A stretch of 8,696 nt of DNA, from assembly GCA_003250135.1 (NCBI GenBank), contig QKHF01000257.1, positions 1 through 8,696 on the forward strand, given 5' to 3'. Positions 1-7,048 of the stretch are shown one piece after another; position 1 is the first letter of the stretch, and each line of letters begins with the position of its first letter. A model generated the notes under the pieces. It was given only the letters and a program-made list of their open reading frames with translations. It had not been told where the DNA came from and did no database searches. The position numbers and the translations under genes are program-made. The stretch is from Paracoccaceae bacterium (GTDB lineage Bacteria; Pseudomonadota; Alphaproteobacteria; Rhodobacterales; Rhodobacteraceae).

Positions 1-485
1 AGGGCTGGATGAAGGCGAGCCCGCCGCGCAGCGACCCGGCGGCGAACGGTCCGGTGCTGCGGATCGCCGCCGGCCTGCCCGCGCCCGACGCGGACCGACT
101 GCCGGGCGACGCCCCAGAAGGCCGCCTGCGGCTGCTGACCCCGAAGCCGCACTATTTCCTCAACTCCACCTTCGGCGACACCGCCCGGCACCTCCAGCAG
201 CAGGGGGAGCCGGTGCTCGAAATGAACCCGGCCGACGCCGCGAGGCTGAGCCTCTCGGACGGGCAGGTCGTCACAGCTTCGAACGACCTTGGCGCCGTGA
301 GCGCGGCGCTGAGCGTGACCGATGCGATCATCGCGGGGACGGTGGTGATGGAAGGTAAATGGTGGTGGCGACGCAGTGGAGACGGCGCCGCCGTCACCAA
401 CCGGATCTGCGCCGGAGAGTGGACCGCGACCGGCCAACCCGCATTCAACGATACGTTCGTTGAGATCGCGCCCGCATCTCAGTAG
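1..485 (+). CDS. Molybdopterin oxidoreductase, C-terminal fragment (5' end outside the window)
   Basis: This is the C-terminal end of a molybdenum enzyme of the bis-MGD (DMSO reductase / formate dehydrogenase-like, COG0243) superfamily. The frame is open back to the window edge (Gly-Trp codons precede the first visible ATG at 9), so the catalytic part lies upstream. Counting from that ATG, residues about 40-155 form the molybdopterin-dinucleotide-binding beta-barrel. It shows the family landmarks: PHYFLNSTF (47-55), the EMNPADAARLSLSDGQVV stretch (71-88) followed by NDLG, and VMEGKWW (113-119), then AVTNR and FNDTFVEI near the end. The domain binds the pterin cofactor. Redox partner and substrate cannot be told from this piece. 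The first 40 visible residues are Pro/Ala-rich and look like a linker. The gene ends 8 bases from the convergent cyclase gene. The family is confident; the specific enzyme is unknown. Confidence 0.85.
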   Translation, partial: GWMKASPPRSDPAANGPVLRIAAGLPAPDADRLPGDAPEGRLRLLTPKPHYFLNSTFGDTARHLQQQGEPVLEMNPADAARLSLSDGQVVTASNDLGAVSAALSVTDAIIAGTVVMEGKWWWRRSGDGAAVTNRICAGEWTATGQPAFNDTFVEIAPASQ

Positions 486-486
486 A

Positions 487-502
487 GGCCGCTTCAGCGG
501 CC
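487..502. terminator. GC hairpin between convergent genes, possible bidirectional terminator
   Basis: A perfect 6-bp inverted repeat, GGCCGC-TTCA-GCGGCC, starts directly after the stop of the molybdopterin oxidoreductase gene. The stop codon of the convergent cyclase gene (494-496) lies in the four-base loop. No T-run follows on either strand, so it is not a classical intrinsic terminator. Its place between two convergent genes suggests it separates or stabilises the 3' ends of both transcripts. This is inference from position and symmetry. Confidence 0.4.
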
Positions 503-1789
503 GGGCGTGGCGAAGACCCGGATCGACGCCTCCAGCCCCCTCAGATCGAAAGCGCCGACGTCTTCGAGCGGCCGCTTTGAGAGTTCGGCGACAGGCTCAG
601 TGATCAAGAGGTCCCGCCCAACGGTCTTGCACAGCGACTCGACCCGGCTTGCGGCGTTCACCGCCTTGCCGATCACCGTGAAATCCAGCCGCTGCGGCGC
701 GCCGACATTGCCGAAGAAGACATGGCCGCGATGAAGCGCGATTCCGGTGCGGAGCGGCCGCCAGCGGGCGCCGGGCGCCGGCCCGTCATCGGATGCGTTG
801 AGCCGGTCCAGCGCCGCCAATGCGGCTTCGGCCGCCGAGATCGCCGCCTCCGCCGCCGCCTCTTCGGTAGCGAAGTCCGCGAACGGGAAAACCGCCAGAA
901 GCCCGTCGCCAATGAACTTCAGCACGTCGCCGCCATGGTCGGTCACGGCGCCGCACAGACAGTCGAAATAGGCGTTCAGGACTGCGGTCAACTGCTCATC
1001 GGAAAGGCGATCCGCGAGTTGGGTGAAGCCGCGCAGGTCCGACGCCCAGATCACCGCTTCGATCGCCTCGCCGCCGCCGCGCGTGATGGCGCCGCTCAGG
1101 ACGCGCTGGCCCGCGTCGTCGCCAAGATACGTGGTGCAGATGTTCTCGGAGATGCGCTGCGCGATGTGACGTTCGATATGCAGCGTCAGCGGCCGCAGGA
1201 GGCGCTCGATCGCCTCGAACTGCGGTTCGGAGAACCCGCCGGCCTGTCGCGTCGCCATGGTGGCGGCGTTGTGATAGGCGCCGCCGGTGCGAAGCGGCAA
1301 AGCCGCGTATTCGGTGATCCCGATTTCCGCCAGTTCCTTCATAAGGGGGCTGGACTGCTCTGCGCCCCGCCCTTCCAGCAGCGTCCGAAAACGCACGCCG
1401 GTCATGATCACGCTGTAGAGTGGGCTACGACGAAATACGTCGCTCGTCCGCGCCGAAATGCTGACGTTCGCTTCGTCGCAAAATCCGTCGTCAACCGTCC
1501 AGATCAGAGTGTAGCCATAAAGCTGCGGATGCAGTGTTCCGGCGTGCAGACTGCAACGCGCGATCGGCAGCCCCGCCGCGCGCAGGCGCCAGATGAATTC
1601 CTGGTAAAGCGCCAGCAGATCGGTTTCGGCGAGCGCATCCGCCAGCAGCCAGTCCTCGACGTCCTTGGGCGTTTGCAGCGCAAGCGCGCCGTGATCGAAC
1701 TCGCCGCGACGCAGCAACGTCATCTGGCTGTTGTAGGTCCTGGGCGCAGGATCCGTCAGGGCTTCGATGGACGACTTTGGCTTCAGCAT
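494..1789 (-). CDS. Class III adenylate/guanylate cyclase, soluble, with N-terminal sensor-like region
   Basis: A 431-residue protein whose C-terminal half (about 245-425) is a class III nucleotidyl cyclase domain that makes cyclic nucleotide from NTP. All catalytic positions are visible: metal-binding Asp251 (SDLRGFT) and Asp295 (KFIGDG), purine-selecting Lys291 and Asp369 (LDFTVIG), and transition-state Asn378 and Arg382 (VNAASRVE). The Lys/Asp pair is the adenylate cyclase signature, so cAMP is the expected product. An Ala-rich segment (309-328) lies inside the domain. Residues about 45-215 resemble the uncharacterised N-terminal region of many alphaproteobacterial cyclases (LHPQLYGYTLIW at 87-97) and may be sensory. 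No transmembrane segment or signal peptide is seen. The ATG at 1789 has only a weak GAGTG ribosome site. The gene lies 67 bases downstream of apt on the same strand with no clear terminator between, so read-through from the salvage operon is plausible. Confidence 0.9.
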   Translation of the reverse strand: MLKPKSSIEALTDPAPRTYNSQMTLLRRGEFDHGALALQTPKDVEDWLLADALAETDLLALYQEFIWRLRAAGLPIARCSLHAGTLHPQLYGYTLIWTVDDGFCDEANVSISARTSDVFRRSPLYSVIMTGVRFRTLLEGRGAEQSSPLMKELAEIGITEYAALPLRTGGAYHNAATMATRQAGGFSEPQFEAIERLLRPLTLHIERHIAQRISENICTTYLGDDAGQRVLSGAITRGGGEAIEAVIWASDLRGFTQLADRLSDEQLTAVLNAYFDCLCGAVTDHGGDVLKFIGDGLLAVFPFADFATEEAAAEAAISAAEAALAALDRLNASDDGPAPGARWRPLRTGIALHRGHVFFGNVGAPQRLDFTVIGKAVNAASRVESLCKTVGRDLLITEPVAELSKRPLEDVGAFDLRGLEASIRVFATPGR

Positions 1790-1856
1790 CGGATCACTCG
1801 CATGGATGCCCGGCCCTGCCGCGGCGAACCGAGGTCGAGGACCGCGGGACCGCCAT

Positions 1857-2396
1857 CTACTCTCCCTCGAAGGCGCAGAGCGCGGTCACCTCGACGCCCA
1901 TCGCCTCCAGCTTCGCCCGGCCGCCGAGATCGGGCAGGTCGACGATGAACACTGCGCCGATCACCTCTCCGCCCAGCCGCTCGATCAGCCTGATCCCGCC
2001 CTCGGCGGTGCCGCCGGTGGCCAGCAGATCGTCGACCAGAAGCACGGTCTCGCCCGGCTCGATGGCGTCCTCATGGATCTCCATGATCGCCTCGCCGTAT
2101 TCCAGCGTGTATTCCTGCTGCAGGGTCTTCCAGGGCAGCTTGCCCTTCTTGCGCAACGGCACGAAACCGACCGCCAGCTGGTGCGCGATGGCGCCGCCCA
2201 GGATGAAGCCGCGCGCCTCCAGCCCCGCCACCTTGTCGATGCGCAGCCCGGCGTAGGGGTGCAGCATCAGGTCGATCGCCATGCGGAAACCGCGGGGATC
2301 GCCGAAAAGGGTGGTGACGTCCCGGAACATGATCCCCTCGTGCGGGAAGTCGGGGATGGTGCGGATGTAGTCCTTGACGTTCAGACGGTCTTTCAC
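1857..2396 (-). CDS. apt: Adenine phosphoribosyltransferase
   Basis: Apt converts adenine and PRPP to AMP and pyrophosphate in the cytoplasm, the one-step adenine salvage reaction. The 179-residue product matches the usual length (E. coli Apt is 183). It opens with DYIRTIPDFPHEGIMFRD (9-26), a strong Apt signature, and carries the PRPP-binding loop VLLVDDLLATGGTA (118-131) and the AGLEARGF segment (57-64). The start is taken as GTG at 2396, because GGAGGGG sits just upstream at 2401-2407 and homology begins immediately after it. The longer in-frame extension to 2537 only reads through the Rid gene. The GTG overlaps the Rid stop as GTGA, so translation is probably coupled. The upstream mtnP makes adenine, the substrate of this enzyme. 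Confidence 0.96.
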   Translation of the reverse strand: MKDRLNVKDYIRTIPDFPHEGIMFRDVTTLFGDPRGFRMAIDLMLHPYAGLRIDKVAGLEARGFILGGAIAHQLAVGFVPLRKKGKLPWKTLQQEYTLEYGEAIMEIHEDAIEPGETVLLVDDLLATGGTAEGGIRLIERLGGEVIGAVFIVDLPDLGGRAKLEAMGVEVTALCAFEGE

Positions 2397-2796
2397 TGCT
2401 CCCCTCCGGCGATCACGGCGTCCACTTCGAACTCGACCAGCCATTCCGGATTTACGAAGCGGCCGACCTGCATGATCGTGTCGACCGGCTTGATCTCGCG
2501 GAAATACTCGGCGCGCACGTCGATCACCGCCTTCCAATCGTCGATATTGGTGAGGAGCACGCGCGTGCGCACCACGTCCTCAAGCCCCGATCCGGCGCGC
2601 TCCAGCGCATCCCGGATGATTTCGATGCAGCGCCGCGCCTGCGCCGCCGGGTCGCCGACGCCGACGGTCTTTCCGTCCGGCCCGACGGGCGCGGTGCCGC
2701 CGACGGCGATATAGGGGCCGACCCGCACGGCGCGGGCGAAGCCGACGATCTCCTCCATCGGGTTGCCGTTGAGGATCAGTTCGCGATCCATCCGCA

Positions 2797-2797
<1 letters not shown>
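2393..2797 (-). CDS. Rid (YjgF/YER057c/UK114) family protein lacking the RidA catalytic arginine
   Basis: A 134-residue protein of the Rid family, whose typical members are trimeric and of this length. Recognisable parts are VGPYIAVGGTAPVGPDG (26-42), the AAQARRCIEIIRDALERAG helix (51-69), EDVVRTRVLLTNIDDW (73-88) and the C-terminal VEFEVDAV strand (121-128). True RidA enzymes hydrolyse reactive 2-aminoacrylate imines and need an Arg (Arg105 in the classical enzyme, in a P-A-R-S-C-V-E-V context). Here the aligned segment reads PVDTIMQV and has Asp106 instead, so imine deaminase activity is not expected. The start is ATG at 2797, overlapping the mtnP stop by one base (TGATG), with GGAGGG at 2805-2810. 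An ATG two codons further in (2791) is possible. The stop overlaps the apt start by four bases. Its substrate is unknown; context suggests a link to MTA or adenine salvage. Confidence 0.9.
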
Positions 2798-3669
<872 letters not shown>

Positions 3670-3743
3670 GCCTGTCGCTCCGCCCTCGGATTCCAGAGTC
3701 AGGCGGTTCTAGCATGCGGGGCGCGCGCGTCACCCCCGGCTTT

Positions 3744-5099
3744 TCAGGAATCGAGCGGTTGCGGCGTCAGGGCTTCTCTCAGCACGCGCAGTGCGTTGCC
3801 GCCGGAGATCAGAGCGAGCTTTTCGCGTGGGAAGATCGGCCGTCCGTCACGCTCCGCCCTGGAGAGCGCCGCCACCACATGGCTGACGCCCGAGACGTCG
3901 AACGGCGTGACCACCGCCCCGTCGAAATCCGAGCCGAAGGCGATGTGCTCATACGGATTGTAGTGGCCATAGCGCTTGAACATGCGGTTGACGAACGCCG
4001 GCTCCTCCAGCGCGTCGAGCACCGCGATGCAGCTGGCGACGATGCGATCCAGCTTCGATTCCCACGGGTCGCCGTCTGACCAGCCCATGGCCGAGCGCCA
4101 GAAGCCGACGCCAATCACCCCGCCGGTTTCGGCCACCGCCTGAATCTCTCGGGTGGTCAGGTTCCGCGCGCGGTCATGCACAGCCTTGACGCCCGCATGG
4201 CTCACGAAAACCGGGCGGCGTCCGCAGGGTTGATCCAGAGCGATGTTCGCCGCCTCCTCGACCACCGCGGGCGAGGCGTGGGCGAGGTCCAGCGCGATCC
4301 CCTGCCGCAGGCAGGTCTCGACCATGGCGCGCCCGGCGGGCGTCAGGCCGCCGCGCTCGCCGCAATCCTCGCTGGCGCCGCCCAGACCGTTCGAGAAGCG
4401 ATGCGTCAGCGCGATCATCCGGAACCCGGCTATTCGCAGCGTCTCGACCTCGGCGGCGACCGCCTCGGGCGGCGCGTCGGCGGAAATCCAGTGCACGCCT
4501 TCAAGGCTCAGCAGCACGCCGACGGCGGGCGGGCCGGTGCGGCAGCGGCGCTCAGCCAGAATGTCCAGCGCCTGCGGCCCGTCGATCTCGACCAGATGCG
4601 CTGTTTTGTGAGCAAGGCCTTTGTCGACCATTTCGCGGAAACGGCGGGCGATGCGGAACGCGCGTCGACGCTTGCGGCGTTGCCGGGCGATCTTCAGCCC
4701 CGACCAAAGCTCGGACGGGAAAAGCGGCAGCGACTGGTCCATGCTTTCGCAATTGACGCAGATCGCGTTCTCGGGATCGCGCGAGGGCAGCGGCGTCCAC
4801 GTCGGCGCGGCGAAGATCTGCAGCGCGACGCCAGAGGCGGCGAGGCGGGGAATGTCGATGTGGCCCGGCCCGCCGCGCCATGGGTCATAGCCCCATAACA
4901 GCGTGTCGGCGTGGAGGTCGACGATGGGAAGTCCGGCGGCCTCGGGCGCGAAATGCAATCCGCGGCGCTCGGCCCGGTTCGAGCCCCAGGCGGCCAGACG
5001 CGCCAGCGTTCCGCCCAAGCCCAAGGGCAGCTTGCGGGGCAAGTCCACAAGCGGCGCTGCGTCCCGAAATGATCCTGCGCTGACGTCCGAGGGAGGCAC
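3744..5099 (-). CDS. Membrane dipeptidase-like amidohydrolase (peptidase family M19)
   Basis: A 451-residue zinc hydrolase of the renal dipeptidase family (COG2355). Metal ligands are visible in the expected order: His63 and Asp65 in DLHADTLLW, bridging Glu200 in LSLEGVHWI, His274 in DLAHASPAVV, His301 in VSHAGVKAVHD, and the acidic residue of FGSDFDG (Asp391). Family members cleave dipeptides, including those with a D-residue, and some act on lactones; the natural substrate here is unknown. No signal peptide or membrane anchor is evident, so a cytoplasmic location is likely despite the family name. An unusually basic stretch lies at 139-153. The start codon is GTG at 5099, supported by AGAGGAG at 5109-5115. 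It is separated from mtnP by 74 bases with no clear terminator, so it may lead the same transcript. Confidence 0.9.
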   Translation of the reverse strand: MPPSDVSAGSFRDAAPLVDLPRKLPLGLGGTLARLAAWGSNRAERRGLHFAPEAAGLPIVDLHADTLLWGYDPWRGGPGHIDIPRLAASGVALQIFAAPTWTPLPSRDPENAICVNCESMDQSLPLFPSELWSGLKIARQRRKRRRAFRIARRFREMVDKGLAHKTAHLVEIDGPQALDILAERRCRTGPPAVGVLLSLEGVHWISADAPPEAVAAEVETLRIAGFRMIALTHRFSNGLGGASEDCGERGGLTPAGRAMVETCLRQGIALDLAHASPAVVEEAANIALDQPCGRRPVFVSHAGVKAVHDRARNLTTREIQAVAETGGVIGVGFWRSAMGWSDGDPWESKLDRIVASCIAVLDALEEPAFVNRMFKRYGHYNPYEHIAFGSDFDGAVVTPFDVSGVSHVVAALSRAERDGRPIFPREKLALISGGNALRVLREALTPQPLDS

Positions 5100-5254
5100 T
5101 GCTCAGCACTCCTCTACACGAAAACAGACCGAATTCTCTCTTTGGATCAGGCGATCCTGTCACAAAACTAACATAATACTTCCGCGCGCGCATGTAAGTC
5201 TCACGGGATTCAATCTTTCTTGCGATATCTTTCAGTGTCGCGATCGCGGGGCGC
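5100..5254 (-). promoter_or_regulatory. Intergenic region, probable promoter for the dipeptidase-mtnP-rid-apt block
   Basis: This 155-base gap between the flavin reductase stop and the dipeptidase start is markedly richer in A/T than the genes around it. On the minus strand it holds a good -10-like TATTAT (5173-5178) but no convincing -35 at standard spacing. It also has an inverted repeat GGATC-aggc-GATCC (5144-5157) between that box and the start, and a perfect palindrome CGCGATCGCG (5239-5248) just after the flavin reductase stop. The composition and position argue for a promoter; the exact boxes are uncertain. Confidence 0.4.
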
Positions 5255-5875
5255 CTAGCCCTTCGGCCGGGTCATCTGAAATACCTCGCGAATGACGGCG
5301 TAATCGCGATACCCGAGCCGCGCGACCGGCTGATAAAGCGCAATGTCCACCCTTCCGTCGGTCAGGATATCCTCGCGAACATGCACGCCGACGACCTCGC
5401 CGAACACCGCGCCATTGTCGTAGTTCGGGTCGGTCGAGGGCAACACGGTGCGGGTCAGGAACCGGCATTCGAACGCGGCCGGCGCGGCCGCCACCCGCGG
5501 CGGAGCGACAACCTCGCATTGCGCCTTCTCCAGGCCGGCGATGTCGAATTCGTCCTCCCCCGGCGGATACGGGCCGGAGGTCACGTTCATCGCGTCGCGC
5601 AGCTCCCAGCCGACCAGGTTGACCACGAATTCGCCGGTCGCCAGCACATTGGCCAGCGTGTCCTTCCCCTCATCCCGGCCCACCTTCGCCCCGTGCGGCG
5701 CGAACATGACGATCGGGGGCGAATCCGCGACGCCGTTGAAATAGCTGAACGGCGCCAGATTGGCCCGCCCTTCGGCGTCGAGCGTGGAGACCCAGGCGAT
5801 CGGGCGCGGCGCGAGCAGCGCCTTGAACGGATCGCGCGGCAACCCGTGCGGGTCGAGACCGGGGCGGTAGAACAT
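5255..5875 (-). CDS. Flavin reductase-like, FMN-binding domain protein (DIM6/NTAB type)
   Basis: A 206-residue protein made of one flavin reductase-like split-barrel domain. The FMN-binding signature runs from PRPIAWVSTLDAEGR (23-37) into NLAPFSYFN (39-47). It is followed by the conserved PPIVMFAP strand (53-60), KDTLANVLATGEFVVNL (71-87) and the late ARLGYRDYAVI (185-195). Proteins of this group bind FMN and either reduce free flavin with NAD(P)H for a partner monooxygenase or act as oxidoreductases; no monooxygenase partner is present here, so the role is open. The ATG at 5875 is supported by GAGGGA five bases upstream (5881-5886). The gene is divergent from the GNAT gene, with a shared 124-base control region. 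It lies upstream of the dipeptidase on the same strand but is separated from it by a long gap, so it is probably its own unit. Confidence 0.9.
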   Translation of the reverse strand: MFYRPGLDPHGLPRDPFKALLAPRPIAWVSTLDAEGRANLAPFSYFNGVADSPPIVMFAPHGAKVGRDEGKDTLANVLATGEFVVNLVGWELRDAMNVTSGPYPPGEDEFDIAGLEKAQCEVVAPPRVAAAPAAFECRFLTRTVLPSTDPNYDNGAVFGEVVGVHVREDILTDGRVDIALYQPVARLGYRDYAVIREVFQMTRPKG

Positions 5876-5999
5876 CAGATTCCCTCGTGCGTTGCGGCCA
5901 CCGATTATGGACGCGTCCGGCGCGCCATGCTACGCGCCGATAAGCCTGTTTTTCGCCGCATCGCACCTTGGCGCCCCGAAAGAGACCGAACGACCGCCC
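5876..5999. promoter_or_regulatory. Divergent control region between flavin reductase and GNAT genes
   Basis: The 124 bases between two divergent starts must carry promoters for both directions, unless the GNAT gene starts upstream at 5892. I cannot pick a -35/-10 pair with correct spacing on either strand. The only clear signal is the ribosome site of the flavin reductase gene at 5881-5886. Confidence 0.3.
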
Positions 6000-6512
6000 A
6001 TGTTCCGCCTGCTTCGCGAACGACCCGAGGACTCCTACGAGGTCGAGATGCTCTACGATCTCGCCTTCGCGCCCGGGCGCACGGCGTTGTCGTCCTACAA
6101 GCTGCGCGAAGGAATCCTGCCCATCGAGACGCTCAGCACCATCGCCCGCGACGAGTATGACACGCTGGCGGGCGCGATCCGCTACTGGCCGATCCGGATC
6201 GGCGGCGACGAGGCGACGCCCGGCGCGCCCGCGCTGCTTCTCGGCCCGATCGCCGTCCACCCCACCCATCAGGGCGAGGGACTGGGCGCGCTCTTGATGG
6301 CCCGGACCATGGACCGGGCGGCCGAGTTGGGCTGGAAGCGCGTCGTTCTTGTCGGCGATGAGCCCTATTACGCGCAGTTCGGCTTCTCGGCCCGGCTGGG
6401 GAGCCGCATGAACTTCCCGCCGCCGACCAACCCGGCGCGGGTGCTGGCCAAGTCGCTGGCGCTGGGCGCATGGAAAGGCGTGCGGGGCGACGTGAAAAAG
6501 TGGACGGCGTGA
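6000..6512 (+). CDS. GNAT family N-acetyltransferase (YhbS-like)
   Basis: A 170-residue acetyl-CoA-dependent N-acetyltransferase. The core shows beta-4 LLGPIAVHPTHQGEGLG (80-96), where QGEGLG (91-96) is the pyrophosphate-binding loop with Gln in the usual Arg/Gln position. It is followed by the alpha-3 helix, VVLVGDEPYYAQFGFS (115-130), and the closing GNAT strand-helix. The VGDEPYYAQFGF pattern is typical of the COG3153 (YhbS) branch, whose substrates are mostly unknown. The start is placed at ATG 6000, because the conserved FRLLRERPEDSYEVE begins there. The 36 in-frame residues upstream (from 5892) do not look like the family and overlap the divergent control region. No good ribosome site is seen for either start. 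The gene is followed after 24 bases by the thioesterase gene, with which it probably forms an operon. Confidence 0.88.
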   Translation: MFRLLRERPEDSYEVEMLYDLAFAPGRTALSSYKLREGILPIETLSTIARDEYDTLAGAIRYWPIRIGGDEATPGAPALLLGPIAVHPTHQGEGLGALLMARTMDRAAELGWKRVVLVGDEPYYAQFGFSARLGSRMNFPPPTNPARVLAKSLALGAWKGVRGDVKKWTA

Positions 6513-6536
6513 CGCCGCCAAATGGGAGAGGAAGAC

Positions 6537-6965
6537 ATGGCTGAAATGAAATCCATCGCCACCGGCGTTGTGCATCCGTGGCATCTCGACCATTTCGAGC
6601 ACATGAACACGCGGCATTACGCGGCGTTTTTCGACGACGCCGTCTATCACATGTGGACCCGGCTGGGGACGCCCTATTCCGAGATGCTCGACAAGTTCGG
6701 CGTGCATACGGTGACCGCACGAACGACGACCAGCTTCATCAAGGAGCTGAAGGAGGGCGACCTCGTCGTCATCGACGCGCAGGTCTCTCGCATCGGCGGC
6801 AAGAGCGCGGGCTTCCTGCTGTCGATGCGGCACGCCGATACGGGCGAGGTCCATGCGACCTATGAGCTGGTGGACGTGTTCTTCGACCCCAGAACCCGCG
6901 GCTCGACGGAGATTCCCGCCGCCCTGCGCGCGAAGCTCGAGGCCCATCGCCCGGCGGAGACCTGA
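6537..6965 (+). CDS. Acyl-CoA thioesterase, 4HBT hotdog-fold family
   Basis: A 142-residue hotdog-fold thioesterase expected to hydrolyse an acyl-CoA. The signature helix and its lead-in are visible as VVHPWHLDHFEHMNTRHYAAFF (from residue 11). Asp18 sits at the position of the catalytic Asp of the 4-hydroxybenzoyl-CoA thioesterase/YbgC group, with HMN-x3-Y after it. The remaining strands follow as TTTSFIKELKEGDLVVIDAQV (starting at 63) and GFLLSMRHADTGEVHATYELV (starting at 92), the usual five-strand order. The length is typical. The start is ATG at 6537, because AGAGGA (6527-6532) precedes it; the in-frame ATG at 6522 has no ribosome site. The close spacing to the GNAT gene suggests co-transcription. 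The acyl substrate cannot be told. Confidence 0.88.
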   Translation: MAEMKSIATGVVHPWHLDHFEHMNTRHYAAFFDDAVYHMWTRLGTPYSEMLDKFGVHTVTARTTTSFIKELKEGDLVVIDAQVSRIGGKSAGFLLSMRHADTGEVHATYELVDVFFDPRTRGSTEIPAALRAKLEAHRPAET

Positions 6966-6990
6966 CCGGCCCGAGCCGTCTGTTGATCGC

Positions 6991-7019
6991 TTGAGGGGGT
7001 GGACCGCGGTTGCTATAGC
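6991..7019 (+). promoter_or_regulatory. Candidate sigma70-type promoter for the CDF transporter gene
   Basis: TTGAGG (6991-6996) and TATAGC (7014-7019) are separated by exactly 17 bases and lie 30 bases before the transporter start, in the 83-base gap after the thioesterase gene. Each box matches the E. coli consensus at 4 of 6 positions. Spacing and location are good; box strength is only moderate. Confidence 0.45.
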
Positions 7020-7048
7020 GGTGCGTCCGCCCAGGCCGAGGGTCCGCC

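Noticed and set aside
722..1948. Long plus-strand open frame (408 codons) opposite the cyclase gene
   Set aside because: It is antisense to a gene with complete catalytic motifs. Its translation is Arg/Gln-rich with no recognisable domain, as expected for an antisense frame in GC-rich DNA.
2397..2537. N-terminal extension of apt to an ATG at 2537
   Set aside because: The added residues are an out-of-frame reading of the Rid gene, and Apt homology plus a strong ribosome site support GTG at 2396.
1767..2714. Plus-strand open frame of 315 codons opposite apt and the Rid gene
   Set aside because: It is antisense to two confidently identified genes, and its translation resembles no protein family I know.
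3717..3744. CGGGG...CCCCG inverted repeat followed by TTTT, terminator-like on the plus strand
   Set aside because: The genes on both sides are transcribed on the minus strand. The stem is only five base pairs with a loop of about twelve, so it is unlikely to end any transcript here.
5158..5167. TGTGA half-site (minus strand) resembling a CRP/FNR-type site ahead of the dipeptidase gene
   Set aside because: Attractive because of the cyclase further along, but there is no matching TCACA half at the correct spacing, so it is not distinguishable from chance.
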